This document shows, piece after piece, positions 55,442-62,912 of a stretch of DNA of 64,000 bases. The DNA comes from Asticcacaulis sp. MM231. GTDB lineage: Bacteria > Pseudomonadota > Alphaproteobacteria > Caulobacterales > Caulobacteraceae. The notes beneath the pieces are model-generated. The model saw nothing but the letters and a program-made list of their open reading frames with translations. It did no database searches and was not told the origin of the DNA. Made by a program: the position numbers and the translations under genes. The stretch covers positions 1,860,001 to 1,924,000 of the forward strand of contig NZ_OZ075108.1 in the NCBI RefSeq assembly GCF_964186625.1, read 5' to 3'. Each line of letters starts with the position of its first letter. The stretch's first letter is position 1.

Positions 55442-55765
55442 TCCATGATCCTTCCTGATTTTGATGCCCGTTTCTCATTATCAGTCGAAGACCGGAACGG
55501 GCGACGCCAGGAAGCTATCGCAGATTAAAGAAATTTGAAATCATTAATGTGCGTCAGCGCTGAAAATATCACAAATAGGCAAGGAATTGGTATCGGGTAT
55601 GGCTGGCCATACTTTAAGGTATGACTTTAAAAGTACGCGCCATACTGCAATCGCATAGAGGCAAGGCAACTTCATGTAAAAGATGAGGATAAGGCAATCG
55701 CCCTAATCAAAGGTAAACGATGACAGGTGTTTCTTTCTTGAAAACCAACAGCTTTCCAGCACCTG
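55442..55765. other. Intergenic region between the GH5 gene and the methyltransferase gene
   Basis: A 324-base gap. It should contain the promoter of the GH5 gene on the minus strand. It holds a 16-base near-palindrome (55608-55623), three copies of GTATG/CATAC within 60 bases (55596-55636 region), and distant ACAGGTG/CACCTGT arms near 55719-55767. No coding sequence is seen. Confidence 0.5.
55608..55623. promoter_or_regulatory. Operator-like palindrome upstream of the GH5 gene
   Basis: CATACTTTAAGGTATG is a palindrome except for one base pair, 167 bases before the GH5 start. It could bind a sugar-responsive regulator. Not proven. Confidence 0.35.
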
Positions 55766-56656
55766 TTAAGCGTTGATCGCAACGATCTCGTAACCCCTTT
55801 TCAGCATGACATAACCATTCATGCGCCGGTAAGGGCGTAAATGCTCTTCCTTGGCAAAGCGCATAAACATACGTATGAACCAGTTGGCGGGCAGGTCGCG
55901 CCCCAGATCCCGACCGATCTCGCCGAGAAACCGCACCTGGTCAATTTGCCAGCCCAGATCCGCGAAAAAGCGCGGCCAATCGTCCGGGGCTTCACCGGGA
56001 TTGAATTGGAACGGCGCGTTTTTCTGCAACTGTTTCCCCATTTTTCCGCGCGCAGAAATTTGATTAAACAGCGGTGAAAAATAGTCAGTTAGCCAATAGG
56101 TTACATGGCTTTGTTCATTTAAATTGCGCGCCAGTTCGGCCACCGCCGCATTCGTCAGATACGGCACCACACCCTCGGTTAGCACCAGTATCGATTGCCC
56201 TCGCGTATTCAGTGCTTTCAGCAAGTCTTCCCGAGCCGCGTCCTGCGACAGATCGCAGGCGATGCGCTCCAGCCGACAGACCGGTGTTTCACCTTTCAGG
56301 GCATCGGTCTTGAAATCGATCATATGCGGAAAATCGACTTCGATCCACGGGAAATCGGGTTTCATATCCAGCCGATAAGGGCGCGTATCGAGGCCGGCGC
56401 CCAGATTGACCACACAATCGACGCCGCCTTCAATGGCCTCCAGAATATAGCGGTCGATCGTGTACGTGCGCAGCGCCATCGACCAGGCCATGGCGCGCTG
56501 GATACCCATAAGCCGCGCCAGCTTTTCCCCGCGATCGCCCACCAGTTTGCCGGCCAGAGGATCATGAAACAGTGCATCGGGCCGCTGCGTTTCCATCCAG
56601 CGATAATAGGCTACCCAAAAAGCGGTATCGGACACATGGTCAATGGTTTCGCTCAC
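55766..56656 (-). CDS. Class I SAM-dependent methyltransferase, leucine carboxyl methyltransferase family
   Basis: A 296-residue protein of the PF04072-type family (Ppm1/Tcmp-like). Signature stretches are DTAFWVAYYRWMETQRPDAL, seen as WVAYYRWMETQRPDALF, VVNLGAGLDTRPYRLD for SAM binding, WIEVDFPHMIDFK and LVLTEGVVPYLT. Such enzymes O-methylate carboxyl or hydroxyl groups of small molecules in bacteria, and the substrate is unknown here. ATG 56656 is typical. It is divergent from the META-domain lipoprotein 42 bases away. Confidence 0.9.
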   Translation of the reverse strand: MSETIDHVSDTAFWVAYYRWMETQRPDALFHDPLAGKLVGDRGEKLARLMGIQRAMAWSMALRTYTIDRYILEAIEGGVDCVVNLGAGLDTRPYRLDMKPDFPWIEVDFPHMIDFKTDALKGETPVCRLERIACDLSQDAAREDLLKALNTRGQSILVLTEGVVPYLTNAAVAELARNLNEQSHVTYWLTDYFSPLFNQISARGKMGKQLQKNAPFQFNPGEAPDDWPRFFADLGWQIDQVRFLGEIGRDLGRDLPANWFIRMFMRFAKEEHLRPYRRMNGYVMLKRGYEIVAINA

Positions 56657-56698
56657 AGTCTGTTTCCCGTATCATGGGCTCACATCAGGGAGCCAATT

Positions 56699-57154
56699 AT
56701 GAAGACGCTGCTTTTCGCAGGCCTTGCGCTGTCGGCCATCATCATCACGGGATGCGTCACGGATCAAGCGCCACGTCCGCTATCCGGCGCGATGACGTCT
56801 CATGAGGCGGTCATCACCGAAAAATACTGGATGCTGGTGGAGCTTAACGGCCATCCCGTCGCACCGGGGCCGAACGACACTTACATAACGCTCAAACGGG
56901 ATGTTCAGCGGCTTATCGGGTCGGGGGGCTGCAATCGCCTGGGTGGAAGCTACACGCTGGGCGCCATGAACCGGGTGCGCTTCTCACAGATCGTCAGCAT
57001 GGAAATGGCGTGTACGCAGGGCATGGAGACCGAAACGCAGTTCCTTCGCGTGCTCAATAGCGCCGATAGCTATAACGTCAAGGGTGACAGGCTGGTGCTC
57101 AACAAGGCCCGCATGGCACCACTGGCGCGCTTTGAAGCCGTTTATATGCAGTAG
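56699..57154 (+). CDS. META-domain (HslJ-like) lipoprotein
   Basis: A 151-residue lipoprotein with signal and lipobox IIITGC (Cys19). The META domain runs from about residue 40: KYWMLVELNGHPV, then SGGCNRLGGSYTL with the conserved GCN turn, MEMACTQGMETETQFLRVL and a closing strand. The family is linked to heat-shock protein HslJ and to stress or antibiotic tolerance. GGGAG lies eight bases before ATG 56699; longer in-frame extension reads through the antisense methyltransferase gene and is rejected. tRNA-Ser lies convergent after four bases. Confidence 0.9.
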   Translation: MKTLLFAGLALSAIIITGCVTDQAPRPLSGAMTSHEAVITEKYWMLVELNGHPVAPGPNDTYITLKRDVQRLIGSGGCNRLGGSYTLGAMNRVRFSQIVSMEMACTQGMETETQFLRVLNSADSYNVKGDRLVLNKARMAPLARFEAVYMQ

Positions 57155-57157
57155 AAC

Positions 57158-57247
57158 TGGCGGACAGGGTGGGATTCGAACCCACGGTAGGCTTCCACCT
57201 ACGGCGGTTTTCAAGACCGCTGCCTTAAACCACTCGACCACCTGTCC
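57158..57247 (-). tRNA. tRNA-Ser (anticodon TGA)
   Basis: A 90-base class II tRNA on the minus strand: acceptor GGACAGG/CCTGTCC, anticodon loop CTTGAAA reading TGA, a long variable arm (GTAGGTGGAAGCCTAC) and encoded CCA. Confidence 0.95.
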
Positions 57248-57430
57248 GCGCGAGGGAAGGGCGCTTGTAGCGTGCGTCCGCCTGCGTGCCAAGCCCTGTT
57301 TTGTGGCAAGTCCGCGTTTTTCCGGAAAATGTCGACCCAGACGAACAGGCTTAACCGTCCTTAACCAAAGTTTTGCATATTACGCGCAAACTGAACGCTG
57401 AACCTAGCGTCTTTCAGAAAGAAGACCGCG

Positions 57431-58213
57431 ATGATGCGCGCGCCACATAGCTCACAGATCACATCAGGAATGAGGCTCTTAGGCCTTGTTTCCTTAATGG
57501 TTTTGGCAGGCTGCACCACAACACGGCAGAGCCATGATCTGGGCGGCGGACACGGGGCCAAGGTGGCGCGCGATCCGCACTATAATTCGGGCACCTTACG
57601 TCCCTATACCGTGCGCGGCACCACCTATTACCCCAAAATCCCTTCCGTCGGATACAGCGAGACCGGCACGGCGTCCTGGTACAGCGAGGAATTGCCTAAT
57701 CCCCATACCGCGAATGGCGAGGTCTTCATGGCCGACGGCATATCCGCGGCGCACAAGACCTTCCCCTTGCCGAGCGTGGCCGAAATCACCAATCTCGACA
57801 ACGGCAAGACTATCCGGCTGCGCGTCAATGATCGCGGCCCCTTCGTGCAAGGGCGCATCGTGGATCTGTCGCGCGGCGCGGCCAAGGCGCTGGGCGTCTA
57901 CCAAACCGGCACGGCACGCGTGAAGATTACCTTCCTGGGGCCCGCTGAAGGGGCGGGGCCGGTCTATGCCGGCCCGACCTACACCGCTTCATCGGGCGAT
58001 GACCGGCGCTATATTGTGCAACTGGGCGCCTTCGCGCACGAAGCCAATGCCGAGGCGGCGCAAGACCGACTGGAGGATGCCCGTATTGATCGGCGCGGCG
58101 GTCTCTATATTGTTTTTATCGGCCCCTATAAGAGTGCGGCCGCGGCCGAAACCCATCGACAGGATGCCATCGACGCCGGCTTTAGCGGCGCCATCCTTGT
58201 GCGCAGCGATTGA
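57431..58213 (+). CDS. rlpA: Septal ring lytic transglycosylase RlpA family protein with SPOR domain
   Basis: A 260-residue outer-membrane lipoprotein acting on peptidoglycan at the septum. Lipobox VLAGC is at about residue 28. The double-psi beta-barrel (about 78-170) shows GTASWYSEELPNPHTANGE, seen as ASWYSEELPNPHTANGE, HKTFPLPS and the catalytic-type RLRVNDRGPF with Asp. The SPOR domain (about 190-258), RRYIVQLGAFAHEANAEAA with YIVFIGPYKSAA, targets denuded glycan strands at division sites. ATG 57431 or 57434. Followed after 55 bases by tmk on the same strand. Confidence 0.93.
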   Translation: MMRAPHSSQITSGMRLLGLVSLMVLAGCTTTRQSHDLGGGHGAKVARDPHYNSGTLRPYTVRGTTYYPKIPSVGYSETGTASWYSEELPNPHTANGEVFMADGISAAHKTFPLPSVAEITNLDNGKTIRLRVNDRGPFVQGRIVDLSRGAAKALGVYQTGTARVKITFLGPAEGAGPVYAGPTYTASSGDDRRYIVQLGAFAHEANAEAAQDRLEDARIDRRGGLYIVFIGPYKSAAAAETHRQDAIDAGFSGAILVRSD

Positions 58214-58268
58214 AATTTTTGCCGATTAGGGCTTGAGAATTGCTGCGAAAACCGGTCTATCTCGCTGC

Positions 58269-58934
58269 GTGAACACATCATCCGAACATACATCCGAAAC
58301 AGGGCGCTTCATCACCTTCGAGGGCGGCGAGGGGGCGGGAAAATCCACCCAGGTCAAGGCGCTGGTGGCGCGTTTGCGCGCGCAGGGGCTCGAAGTCGTG
58401 CAGACGCGTGAACCGGGCGGCTCTCCCGGCGCCGAGGCTTTGCGCGATCTGCTGGTGCAGGGCGACGCCACGCGCTGGTCGGCGGTTAGCGAACTCCTGA
58501 TGATGTATGCCGCCCGTGCCGACCATCTGGAAAAAGTCATTCGTCCGGCACTGGCGCGCGGCGCCTGGGTCATCTGCGATCGCTTTGCGGATTCTTCACG
58601 CGCCTATCAGGGCGCCGGCGGCGGGGTGGCGCCGGCCTTTATCGAGCAGGTCGATCAGGTTGTGGTGGGTATGACACAGCCTGACCTGGTGCTGGTGATG
58701 GACATGCCGGTCGAGGTCGGCCTCAAGCGCGCGTATGACCGCGGCGATATCGAAAATCGTTTTGAATCGAAGGGTGCGGCTTTCCACGAACGTCTGCGCG
58801 CCGGCTTCATCGCGCGCGCCGCTGCGCATCCTGAGCGCTATCGCCTTATCGACGCCGATCAGGCGATCGAGCCGATCACTGCCGAAATCTGGTCGACGGT
58901 CCTTGCGGCCTTTCCTGTCCTGCGAGGCGCATGA
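58269..58934 (+). CDS. tmk: Thymidylate kinase
   Basis: Phosphorylates dTMP to dTDP for DNA synthesis. It shows P-loop FEGGEGAGKSTQ, the TREPGGSPGAE substrate loop and the ICDRFADSSRAYQGAGG region, then the DMPVEVGLKRAYDRG lid. The GTG at 58269 gives 221 residues with a short leader before RFITFEGG; TTG 58233 would give 233 residues with a weak site. Overlaps holB by four bases, an arrangement (tmk-holB-tatD) found widely in bacteria. Confidence 0.94.
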   Translation: MNTSSEHTSETGRFITFEGGEGAGKSTQVKALVARLRAQGLEVVQTREPGGSPGAEALRDLLVQGDATRWSAVSELLMMYAARADHLEKVIRPALARGAWVICDRFADSSRAYQGAGGGVAPAFIEQVDQVVVGMTQPDLVLVMDMPVEVGLKRAYDRGDIENRFESKGAAFHERLRAGFIARAAAHPERYRLIDADQAIEPITAEIWSTVLAAFPVLRGA

Positions 58935-59926
58935 TGGATACGCTGACCACGCCACGCGAAAACTTCATCTTTGAGCAGGGTGAAGCGGCGGATCAGGCCT
59001 TTCTGTCGGCCTATGACAAAAACCGTCTTCATCACGCCTGGTTGTTGTGCGGACCGCAAGGGCTGGGCAAGGCCAGTTTCGCCTTTCGGTGCGCACGTTT
59101 CCTGATGGGACGTGACCGGGATACGGCCTTCGGCGGATTGGCCATGTCGCCGGAAGACGCCGATGTGCGCCTGATTACCGCCGGTTCGCACCCCGACCTG
59201 TTGGTGCTTGAACGCGAAATGGGCGAGAGCAAGCTGAAGAAGAACATCAGCGTCGACGCCGTGCGTGAGATCGGCGAATTTTTCTCCAAGGCGCCGTCGC
59301 GTTCGCCTTATCGCGTCTGCATCATCGATTCCGTTGATGACTTAAACATCAATTCTGCCAATGCCTTGTTGAAAATTCTTGAGGAACCACCTCATAAGGG
59401 CATCATCTTCCTGATTTCCCATTCGCCGGGCCGGTTGCTGCCAACCATCCGTTCGCGTTGCAGGAGGCTCACCTTTGTGCCCTGGACGGACCAAGCCGTC
59501 AGCGCCTTCGTGCGCAAGCGCCTTGACGTCGATGAAGAGACGCTCACACGACTGGTCAGACTGGCCCATGGCGCGCCAGGCAAGGCGCTAAGCCTTATGG
59601 AAGAAGGCGCTCTGGAGATGGATAGCTTCGCCGGACGCCTGCTTGAGAAGCCCTTGCCACCGCGCGCCGAGCTGATGCAAATGGCGGCCACGTTCAAATC
59701 CTCATCGGCTAAAAACGATGGCGCCCGGAAGTTCGCCACCTTTATGGCCTGCCTGACCGACCGTCTTCATGAGCGTTCGCTGAGCGCAGAGACGTCACAA
59801 AACGGGCAAATTTATTCGCAACTGTGGTCCAGGCTGATTTTATCGGTCGGCGAGGTCGAATTTGTCAATCTTGACCGCGGAGACTATTTTTGGTCTATTT
59901 ACAATGAATTGGCCAGCTTATCTTAA
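58931..59926 (+). CDS. holB: DNA polymerase III subunit delta'
   Basis: Clamp-loader subunit of 331 residues. The AAA+-like domain starts with HHAWLLCGPQGLGKASFAF and shows the SRC-like motif TIRSRCRRLTF (SRC motif) used to trigger the neighbouring ATPase. The mid part CIIDSVDDLNINSANALLKILEEPP is characteristic. Start ATG 58931, overlapping tmk by four bases (ATG 58934 also possible). tatD follows after 18 bases. Confidence 0.93.
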   Translation: MMDTLTTPRENFIFEQGEAADQAFLSAYDKNRLHHAWLLCGPQGLGKASFAFRCARFLMGRDRDTAFGGLAMSPEDADVRLITAGSHPDLLVLEREMGESKLKKNISVDAVREIGEFFSKAPSRSPYRVCIIDSVDDLNINSANALLKILEEPPHKGIIFLISHSPGRLLPTIRSRCRRLTFVPWTDQAVSAFVRKRLDVDEETLTRLVRLAHGAPGKALSLMEEGALEMDSFAGRLLEKPLPPRAELMQMAATFKSSSAKNDGARKFATFMACLTDRLHERSLSAETSQNGQIYSQLWSRLILSVGEVEFVNLDRGDYFWSIYNELASLS

Positions 59927-59944
59927 GGTATGATGTGAGACATT

Positions 59945-60733
59945 ATGGTTGATTGCCAATATATTGATTCCCACGTCAACCTGCACGCCCCGCAATTTGA
60001 CGAGGACCGCGCCGAAGTGATCGAGCGCGCCCGTGCCTCGGGTGTCGGGCTGATGGTCAACATCTGCGATAAGGTGTCAAATTTCGATGCTGTGTATAAG
60101 ATAGCGCAGGATCATGACGATATCTGGGCCACCGTCGGTACGCATCCGCACGAGGCGCGCGAAAATCCTGACCTGACCGCCCAAACCTTGCTGGATCTGG
60201 CGCAAAAGCCCAAGGTGGTTGGCATCGGTGAGTGCGGTCTTGATTTCCATTATGATTTCAGTCCGCGCGATATCCAGGCGCAGGTTTTCCGCCAGCATAT
60301 CATCGCCGCGCGTGAAAGCGGTTTGCCGCTCGTCGTTCATACACGCGAGGCCGATGACTGGATGGGGCAAATCCTCAGTGAAGAACACGCCAGGGGTGCC
60401 TTCAAGTTGCTGCTGCATTGCTATACGAGCGGCGCGGAACTCGCTAAAACTTGTGCGGAAATGGGCGCCTGGTTTTCGGTTTCGGGCATCGCCACCTTCA
60501 AGGCGGCGCAGGATGTCCGCGATATCATCGTCGATATGCCGGCCGACAAGATCATCATCGAGACCGATTGCCCTTATCTGGCGCCGGTTCCGATACGCGG
60601 TCGGCGCAATGAACCGTCTTTCGTACGCCATGTCTATGACAAGTTGGGCGATATTCGTGGCTGGAGCCTCGATGACGTCAGGTCGAAGACCCATGACGCC
60701 TTCTTCAAGCTTTTTGACAGGATACCCCGCTGA
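59945..60733 (+). CDS. tatD: TatD family hydrolase, HxH motif altered to HxN
   Basis: A metal-dependent hydrolase of 262 residues with the amidohydrolase TIM barrel; family members are 3'-5' DNases. Motifs: DSHVNLHAPQFDED where the usual D-T-H-C-H is D-S-H-V-N, so the second metal-binding His is Asn; GIGECGLDFHYDFSP (Glu), VVHTREADDW (His), LLHCYTSGAEL (His) and IIETDCPYLAPVP (Asp) are intact. The loss of one HxH ligand could change metal binding or activity. ATG 59945. Its stop overlaps the start of the next gene by one base. Family assignment is certain, function is less so. Confidence 0.9.
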   Translation: MVDCQYIDSHVNLHAPQFDEDRAEVIERARASGVGLMVNICDKVSNFDAVYKIAQDHDDIWATVGTHPHEARENPDLTAQTLLDLAQKPKVVGIGECGLDFHYDFSPRDIQAQVFRQHIIAARESGLPLVVHTREADDWMGQILSEEHARGAFKLLLHCYTSGAELAKTCAEMGAWFSVSGIATFKAAQDVRDIIVDMPADKIIIETDCPYLAPVPIRGRRNEPSFVRHVYDKLGDIRGWSLDDVRSKTHDAFFKLFDRIPR

Positions 60734-61545
60734 TGGCGCAGGTGCTTCAGGTCAGCATTCTCGGGTCCGGCTGCTCAACCGGCGTGCCGCGCATCGACGG
60801 CTATTGGGGCGCGTGTGATCCGGAGAACCCTAAAAACCGGCGCTCACGCTGCTCGGCGTGGTTCGGGCTTTATGATCAGGCGAGGCCTGAAAGCATGACC
60901 TCGGTTGTGATCGATACGTCACCCGATTTTCGTGACCAGATGATCCGCGCCAGGGTCACGCATATCGATGCTGTGTTATGGACGCACGATCATGCCGACC
61001 AAACTCACGGCCTTGACGATATGCGCGCCTTTACCTTCAAACGCGACACGCCGATCGATGGGTATGCCGATCAGGCGACCATGGACACCCTGGCAAGGCG
61101 CTTCGGCTATGTTTTTAAAGGGAATTTGGGGTATCCGCCGGTTTGCGAGCCTCATATTATACCGCCACATGGGCAGCTATGGAGCGTCGCAGGTGAGGGG
61201 GGCGCCCTGCCGATCGTGACCTTCGATCAGGAGCATGGCCCCATACGCTCGGTAGGTTATCGCATCGGTGATGTGGCCTATTCGAGTGACGTATCGAATA
61301 TGCCTGAAGACAGCTTTGCAGCTTTGCGGAATTTGAAGGTGTGGATTGTCGATTGCCTGCGTTATAAGCCGCATCCGACCCATTCGCATTTGGAAAAAAC
61401 ACTGGAATGGATCCGGCGCGTGCAGCCCGAACGCGCCATTTTAACGAATTTGCACCAGGATCTGGACTATAATGCGCTGCAGGCCCAACTCCCTGAGGGT
61501 GTCGAGCCTGCTTATGATCAGATAGGTTTTGAAATTAACCTTTAG
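60733..61545 (+). CDS. MBL-fold metallohydrolase, PhnP-like phosphodiesterase family
   Basis: A 270-residue metallo-beta-lactamase-fold hydrolase. It begins SILGSGCSTGVPRIDGYWGAC and has the zinc motif LWTHDHADQTHGLDDMRAF, then SDVSNMPED and HSHLEKTL. The set matches the 5-phosphoribosyl 1,2-cyclic phosphate phosphodiesterase (PhnP)-like group often placed after tatD, but the phn genes are not nearby, so substrate is uncertain. ATG 60733 couples with tatD (one-base overlap). Last gene of the tmk-holB-tatD operon. Confidence 0.9.
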   Translation: MAQVLQVSILGSGCSTGVPRIDGYWGACDPENPKNRRSRCSAWFGLYDQARPESMTSVVIDTSPDFRDQMIRARVTHIDAVLWTHDHADQTHGLDDMRAFTFKRDTPIDGYADQATMDTLARRFGYVFKGNLGYPPVCEPHIIPPHGQLWSVAGEGGALPIVTFDQEHGPIRSVGYRIGDVAYSSDVSNMPEDSFAALRNLKVWIVDCLRYKPHPTHSHLEKTLEWIRRVQPERAILTNLHQDLDYNALQAQLPEGVEPAYDQIGFEINL

Positions 61546-61597
61546 GCTGCTGTGTCAATAGGTTAACAGGCGGCCTTGATGTAATAGGTGATCCGGT

Positions 61598-61831
61598 TCA
61601 GTCATAGTCCAACGGCACGCCGCCATAATAAACGACTTGCGCATGATCATGGACGAACATGGCATTGTCCGCCATAACTATACCGGTGATCGCCAGAATG
61701 ATGGCGCTCAGGAAGGCCAAGGCGATGAGCAAATTGATCGGCAAGGCGCGAACTTTGTGACGCGCGTTAAGCGTCAATTGGCCAAAAGTGTCGGTCGTTG
61801 GTTCAAAATGTGCGGCGGTCGTGGTAGCCAT
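61598..61831 (-). CDS. Small single-span membrane protein of unknown function
   Basis: A 77-residue protein with one transmembrane segment (about 31-53, LPINLLIALAFLSAIILAITG), a Thr/Phe-rich N-terminus and a C-terminal tail DNAMFVHDHAQVVYYGGVPLDYD with several His and Tyr. AGGAG lies eight bases before the ATG at 61831. Not recognised. Its promoter region contains a perfect inverted repeat at 61862-61878, so it may be regulated. Confidence 0.7.
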   Translation of the reverse strand: MATTTAAHFEPTTDTFGQLTLNARHKVRALPINLLIALAFLSAIILAITGIVMADNAMFVHDHAQVVYYGGVPLDYD

Positions 61832-61861
61832 AGCAGAACTCCTAACGGACGTGCAATCTGT

Positions 61862-61878
61862 ACGCAAAATCTTTGCGT
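61862..61878. promoter_or_regulatory. Perfect inverted repeat upstream of the small membrane protein gene
   Basis: ACGCAAA-ATC-TTTGCGT, seven-base arms with a three-base spacer, 31 bases upstream of the minus-strand ATG. Operator-like; regulator unknown. Confidence 0.4.
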
Positions 61879-61995
61879 TGAAATCAAGCTACGTGGTTTC
61901 CCATAAGGGGTATGTGTCGAACGCTGTTACGGCGCATAAGTAAGCTATAAGGGCGTTTGCTGAAGCCAAATTCACCACAATGATGTATTATTTCT

Positions 61996-62011
61996 CATAA
62001 TATTTATTATG
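61996..62011. repeat. AT-rich palindrome upstream of the methyltransferase gene
   Basis: CATAATA and TATTATG arms around TT, 89 bases before the ATG at 62100. Confidence 0.4.
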
Positions 62012-62099
62012 CGATAAAAGTCTGCCACTCTGCGGACTTGACCTTGAGACTGTGAAAACGTCTGCTGAAGCATAATGATTCCCACAGGCAACGCCGCCG

Positions 62100-62843
62100 A
62101 TGAACCGTCTTAGCCAGCAAGGCCTACCCTGGATCAAGGTCCTTCTCTCACAAGCCCTTGTGATTGCGGCGCTTTGGTTTCTTGCTGACAAAATTCCCGT
62201 CCACGGATTGTTGCGTCTTGTGTTGCAAGGTTTTGCTGCGGCTGCCATCGGCAGGTTTATGGGCTTGTCGTGGTTTTGGATACCGATCCAGATTCTGCTG
62301 CCGCTGGCCGTGGCGCTTAATGCCGCCGTGCCCGCCTGGGCCTATCTGGTCGCTTTTGTTCTCTGCGGTCTTGTCTACTGGAACAGCGCCTCCGAACAGG
62401 TGCCCTTCTATATGACCAATCGTAAAACCTGGCAGGCCATCAGCGATCTTACGGGCGAAGCCACCAGCTTTGTCGATCTCGGCAGCGGCATGGGTGGTGT
62501 CGTGGCTTTCGTTGCCCGCGCGCATCCCAACCTGAAAGCCTTTGGCTTTGAAACCGCACCGCTCGTCTATCTGGGTTCGAAAATTTACATGCTGTTCGCA
62601 GCATCTGCCAACGCCAAGGTGATTTACAAAAGCATATGGCACGCCGATCTTGCTGACTACGACGTCGTCTATTGCTTTTTGTCCCCGGTGCCCATGCCGC
62701 GTATGTTCGATAAGGCCAAGGCCGAGATGCGCGCCGGTACGCTATTGATCAGCAACAGTTTTCCTGTGCCGGATTATAAACCCGACCGCATTATATCGGT
62801 GGACGATCGCCGGCAGACACAGCTTTACGTCTATGTCATGTGA
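62100..62843 (+). CDS. Membrane-anchored class I SAM methyltransferase
   Basis: A 247-residue protein. Residues about 10-105 hold three or four hydrophobic helices (VLLSQALVIAALWFLADKI, seen as LLSQALVIAALWFLA, and WIPIQILLPLAVALNAAVP), and residues 115-245 form a Rossmann methyltransferase with SFVDLGSGMGGVVAFVARA for SAM binding. Lacks a recognisable acceptor-specific motif. Similar to small methyltransferases of Caulobacterales and Sphingomonadales annotated only by fold. ATG 62100. The next gene starts 69 bases later. Confidence 0.85.
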   Translation: MNRLSQQGLPWIKVLLSQALVIAALWFLADKIPVHGLLRLVLQGFAAAAIGRFMGLSWFWIPIQILLPLAVALNAAVPAWAYLVAFVLCGLVYWNSASEQVPFYMTNRKTWQAISDLTGEATSFVDLGSGMGGVVAFVARAHPNLKAFGFETAPLVYLGSKIYMLFAASANAKVIYKSIWHADLADYDVVYCFLSPVPMPRMFDKAKAEMRAGTLLISNSFPVPDYKPDRIISVDDRRQTQLYVYVM

Positions 62844-62912
62844 TGGCCCGTTGGCAAAGGCGCCGTGGTGCCCTATCGTGGCGTGAACAAACTCGCACAA
62901 TCGGGGGAAATC

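Noticed and set aside
56195..56698. Upstream in-frame extension of the META-domain lipoprotein
   Set aside because: It lies antisense to the methyltransferase gene, and the lipoprotein signal with GGGAG site starts at 56699.
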